In this document: positions 62,001 to 63,178 of the stretch, piece by piece | How the letters are laid out: every line of letters begins with the position of its first letter | Numbering within the stretch: the stretch's first letter is position 1 | Origin: Pseudomonadota bacterium | GTDB lineage: Bacteria; Myxococcota_A; UBA796; GCA-2862545 | Direction of reading: 5' to 3' | DNA length: 63,178 nt | Assembly (NCBI GenBank): GCA_023954855.1 | Contig: JAGSGY010000026.1 | Location: 1 to 63,178 of the forward strand | Program-made: the position numbers and the translations under genes | Notes under the pieces: generated by a model | Seen by the model: the letters and a program-made list of their open reading frames with translations, nothing else | What the model was told of the DNA's origin: nothing | Database searches by the model: none

Positions 62001-63178
62001 TCCGAGGCCCGTCCCCGTCGCTGCTCCGGTTGCCGCGAAGCCGGCACCGCGTCCGGTTGTGGCCCAGCCTGCACCCGCGCCGGTTGCGGCCCCTGTCGTG
62101 CCCACGGTCGTCGCCGCACCGACGCCGGCCTCTCCGGCCTGGCTCACCGCCTACACCGAAGCGCAGCGCCAGACCGCTGAGGCCCACTCCGCCTACCAGA
62201 ACGCCATGGCCGATGTGCACATGGCCTACCTACAGTCGGTCGAGACCTCCTTCTTCGGCATGACCGCGATGCTTCAGCCCGGCGCACTGCCGGCCCCCGC
62301 ACTGCCGGCCATGACGGCGTCGCCCGCGCCCGCTCCGGTCGCCGCACGTCCCGTGGCAGCTCCCACGCCGATGCCGATTCCCGTCGCCGCGCCGGTGCCT
62401 GTGGCCGCGCCGAAGGCCTCGCCGAAGGCCGTGCCGAAGGCCGCCGCTCCCGTGCTGATGCCGAAGCCCATCGTGCCTGTGTCGACCAGCTCGCTGGCGG
62501 GTCTTCCGATCATGTCCGGTGAGATGGCTGCGCCGAAGGCGGCGGCGAAGGCCGCAAAGCCGGTTGCCGCGCCGAAGCCGGCCGGCATCGACCTGACCGC
62601 GCTGCTGCTCGAAGTGGTCGCCGAGAAGACCGGCTACCCCTCCGAGATGCTCTCCCTCGAGATGGAGCTCGAGTCTGACTTGGGCATCGACTCGATCAAG
62701 CGGGTCGAGATCCTCTCCGGCATGCGCGAGAAGGCGCCGAGCCTCCCCGAGGTGGATGCCTCCGAGATGGCCGAGCTGCAGACTCTGGCGCAGATCGTCG
62801 AGTACATGGGCGCTCAGTCGCCCGGTCTCGCCGCGGCTCCCGTAGCGGCTGCCGCTCCGGCTGCGTCCGGCATCGATCTGACCGCTCTGCTCCTCGAAGT
62901 GGTCGCTGAGAAGACCGGCTACCCGTCCGAGATGCTCTCCCTCGAGATGGAGCTCGAGTCCGACCTGGGCATCGACTCGATCAAGCGGGTCGAGATCCTC
63001 TCCGGCATGCGTGAGAAGGCGCCGAGCCTCCCCGAGGTGGATGCCTCCGAGATGGCCGAGCTGCAGACCCTGGCGCAGATCGTCGAGTCCATGGGTGCGC
63101 AGTCGCCCGGACTCGCGGCTGCCCCCGCCCCTGCGGCGGCTCCGGCGGCTTCGGGCATCGACCTGAACGCGCTGCTGC
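59056..63178 (+). CDS. pfaA: PUFA synthase megasynthase PfaA-like: KS-AT-ACP repeats (3' partial)
   Basis: The frame is open from ATG 59056 to the window edge (1374 codons). Domain order: ketosynthase at about 9-430, with Cys210 in DAACAS, EAHGTGTVAGD and the NFHVAVEEY end; acyltransferase about 583-870 with FPGQGSQY and Ser681 in GHSYGE; a 250-residue Ala/Pro-rich linker; then acyl carrier repeats, with the phosphopantetheine Ser1213 and Ser1308 in GIDSIKRVEIL. The third repeat is cut by the edge. This is the KS-MAT-ACPn layout of PfaA/Pfa2. The KR, DH and following enzymes must lie outside, so the product (EPA, DHA or other) cannot be told. A long minus-strand ORF here is a shadow. Confidence 0.93.
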   Translation, partial: MSQRPNARCPIAIVGASALFPGSVDKTGFWNDILAGSDLISDVPKTHWLIDDYFDDDLKKPDHTYASRGGFLKDIPFDALSWGVPPSILSATDTSQLLALVIALRVLEDAHQGQFANADKSRTSVILGVTSSQELLGSMVSRLQHPIWRKSMREAGLPESEVNDIVERISSHYATWQESTFPGLLGNVVAGRIANRLDLGGTNCVTDAACASAFSAVSMAVNELYLGDSDMVVCGGVDTMNDIFMYMCFSKTPALSKSGDCRPFSAAGDGTMLGEGIGMVALKRLADAERDGDRIYGVIQGVGSSSDGRSKSVYAPVPKGQSKSILRAYERAGYDTSTVELVEAHGTGTVAGDAAEFGGLEIAFGESDTEESGWCALGSVKSQIGHTKAAAGSAGLFKAVMALHHKAIPPTIKVDAPNPKIDLDGPFYISTKTRPWVRDSSHPRRAGVSSFGFGGSNFHVAVEEYKGPNAAARLRTAPAEVVVLTADSPAALASQAAELGKQAATHGGNEHLPSFLAWLAHDSASKLDVSKPARVAILAKDDADLASKLSQVATLVAKQGETAISTPTGIHYAFGNDAGEVAFLFPGQGSQYVDMGSATARFFDEAIAAWDAAADVDLGTDMPLHGVVFPKPSFEAGAAKAQTALLTATEWAQPALGVSSVAMLSLLTKAGINPAMVGGHSYGEVTALHAAGVISYEDMVKVARKRGELMREAAKVPGSMCAVPLEVEAVRARLEEWGVDVVVANHNAPTQVVLSGTTEAIADVEKRFEGVGVTAKRLNVATAFHSSVVSPSTKPFGTFLDGVKFKKAGLPVYANSEAAPYPKTAKAMRKVLAGQIAKPVRFVEQVEAMYAAGARTFIEVGSGRVLSNLVGQILDGRAHTAVNLDHKRKNGVAALFEGLGRLAVAGVPVNLAALWERFAEPVDPRTIAKMKMPVDINGSNYGKPYPPADLSKLPGPNPERPKVAPVAAAPVKAIATPAAKPTPRPVPVAAPVAAKPAPRPVVAQPAPAPVAAPVVPTVVAAPTPASPAWLTAYTEAQRQTAEAHSAYQNAMADVHMAYLQSVETSFFGMTAMLQPGALPAPALPAMTASPAPAPVAARPVAAPTPMPIPVAAPVPVAAPKASPKAVPKAAAPVLMPKPIVPVSTSSLAGLPIMSGEMAAPKAAAKAAKPVAAPKPAGIDLTALLLEVVAEKTGYPSEMLSLEMELESDLGIDSIKRVEILSGMREKAPSLPEVDASEMAELQTLAQIVEYMGAQSPGLAAAPVAAAAPAASGIDLTALLLEVVAEKTGYPSEMLSLEMELESDLGIDSIKRVEILSGMREKAPSLPEVDASEMAELQTLAQIVESMGAQSPGLAAAPAPAAAPAASGIDLNALL
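62584..63178 (+). repeat. Tandem 285-bp acyl carrier protein repeats
   Basis: Copies begin at 62584, 62869 and 63154, each starting with GGC ATC GAC/GAT CTG. The period is 285 bases (95 residues). The first two are almost the same at the base level; the main ACP core differs by one residue (Y to S in IVEYMG/IVESMG). The number of copies cannot be counted because the window ends in the third. Confidence 0.93.

Noticed and set aside
59059-62220. 1053-codon minus-strand open frame opposite the PUFA megasynthase
   Set aside because: It has only Gly, Arg, Ala, Val and Leu-rich low-quality sequence with no domain. Long antisense frames are expected opposite GC-rich coding sequence, and the plus strand has clear KS, AT and ACP motifs.

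Overview
The window is GC-rich, densely coded bacterial chromosome that most likely comes from a myxobacterium (Myxococcota, formerly Deltaproteobacteria). The reasons are three trypsin-like proteins ending in MYXO-CTERM-like tails (small/Cys motif, hydrophobic helix, Arg cluster), a fourth protein with a variant tail, two eukaryote-like Ser/Thr kinases with a membrane anchor, many lipoproteins, Asp-rich MopE-like motifs, a consensus sigma-54 promoter, and the start of a polyunsaturated fatty acid (PUFA) synthase operon in the ER-first order known from myxobacteria. No rRNA, tRNA, CRISPR array, insertion sequence or prophage was seen. Gene ends are very tight: convergent genes often stop within 0-12 nt of each other and two pairs share a CTAG palindrome as both stop codons. 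Tandem genes often overlap as TGATG, ATGA or GTGA.

Layout. 1-11.5 kb is mostly housekeeping: a eukaryote-like adenylosuccinate lyase (5' end outside the window) coupled to pdxH; two exported proteins; sodB; an rsgA / outer-membrane protein / dCMP deaminase operon; a three-gene unit with a RelA/SpoT-like protein and a low-molecular-weight phosphatase; a TTG-started kinase; and a lipoprotein. 11.6-16.4 kb is a threonine operon: fused aspartokinase-homoserine dehydrogenase, thrB and thrC, overlapping head to tail. 16.4-25.3 kb (minus strand) carries a beta-helix surface protein, a 1250-residue OmpA protein with alternating Ig-like repeats, glycerol kinase and a formylglycine-type sulfatase lipoprotein, nearly contiguous. 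25.4-32.3 kb (plus) has a kinase with a degenerate formylglycine-generating-enzyme-like ectodomain, a polytopic membrane protein and mfd. 32.3-45.5 kb is mixed accessory and housekeeping: a phosphotransferase, small lipoproteins, a methyltransferase, DoxX, a beta-lactamase-like hydrolase with an Asp ladder and tandem repeats divergent from a winged-helix/STAND regulator, carbonic anhydrase, lipoyl synthase and a membrane zinc peptidase.

45.5-57 kb holds a hydrolase lipoprotein, a DUF924 protein, a primase-helicase-like fusion, a tandem trio of trypsin-fold surface proteins of which one has lost two catalytic residues, an Fpg/Nei-like glycosylase lacking the N-terminal proline, and an M13 peptidase lipoprotein behind a consensus sigma-54 promoter. 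57.3 kb to the end is the PUFA synthase locus: a PfaD-like enoyl reductase, then a PfaA-like megasynthase (KS-AT-linker-ACP-ACP-ACP...) cut by the window edge.

No single unmistakably new system stands out. The best candidates for new biology are the kinase with the FGE-like ectodomain, the protease/pseudoprotease trio, the primase-ATPase fusion, the Asp-ladder hydrolase with its divergent regulator, and the repeat-rich surface proteins. All functions come from reading motifs by eye; no database search was run.
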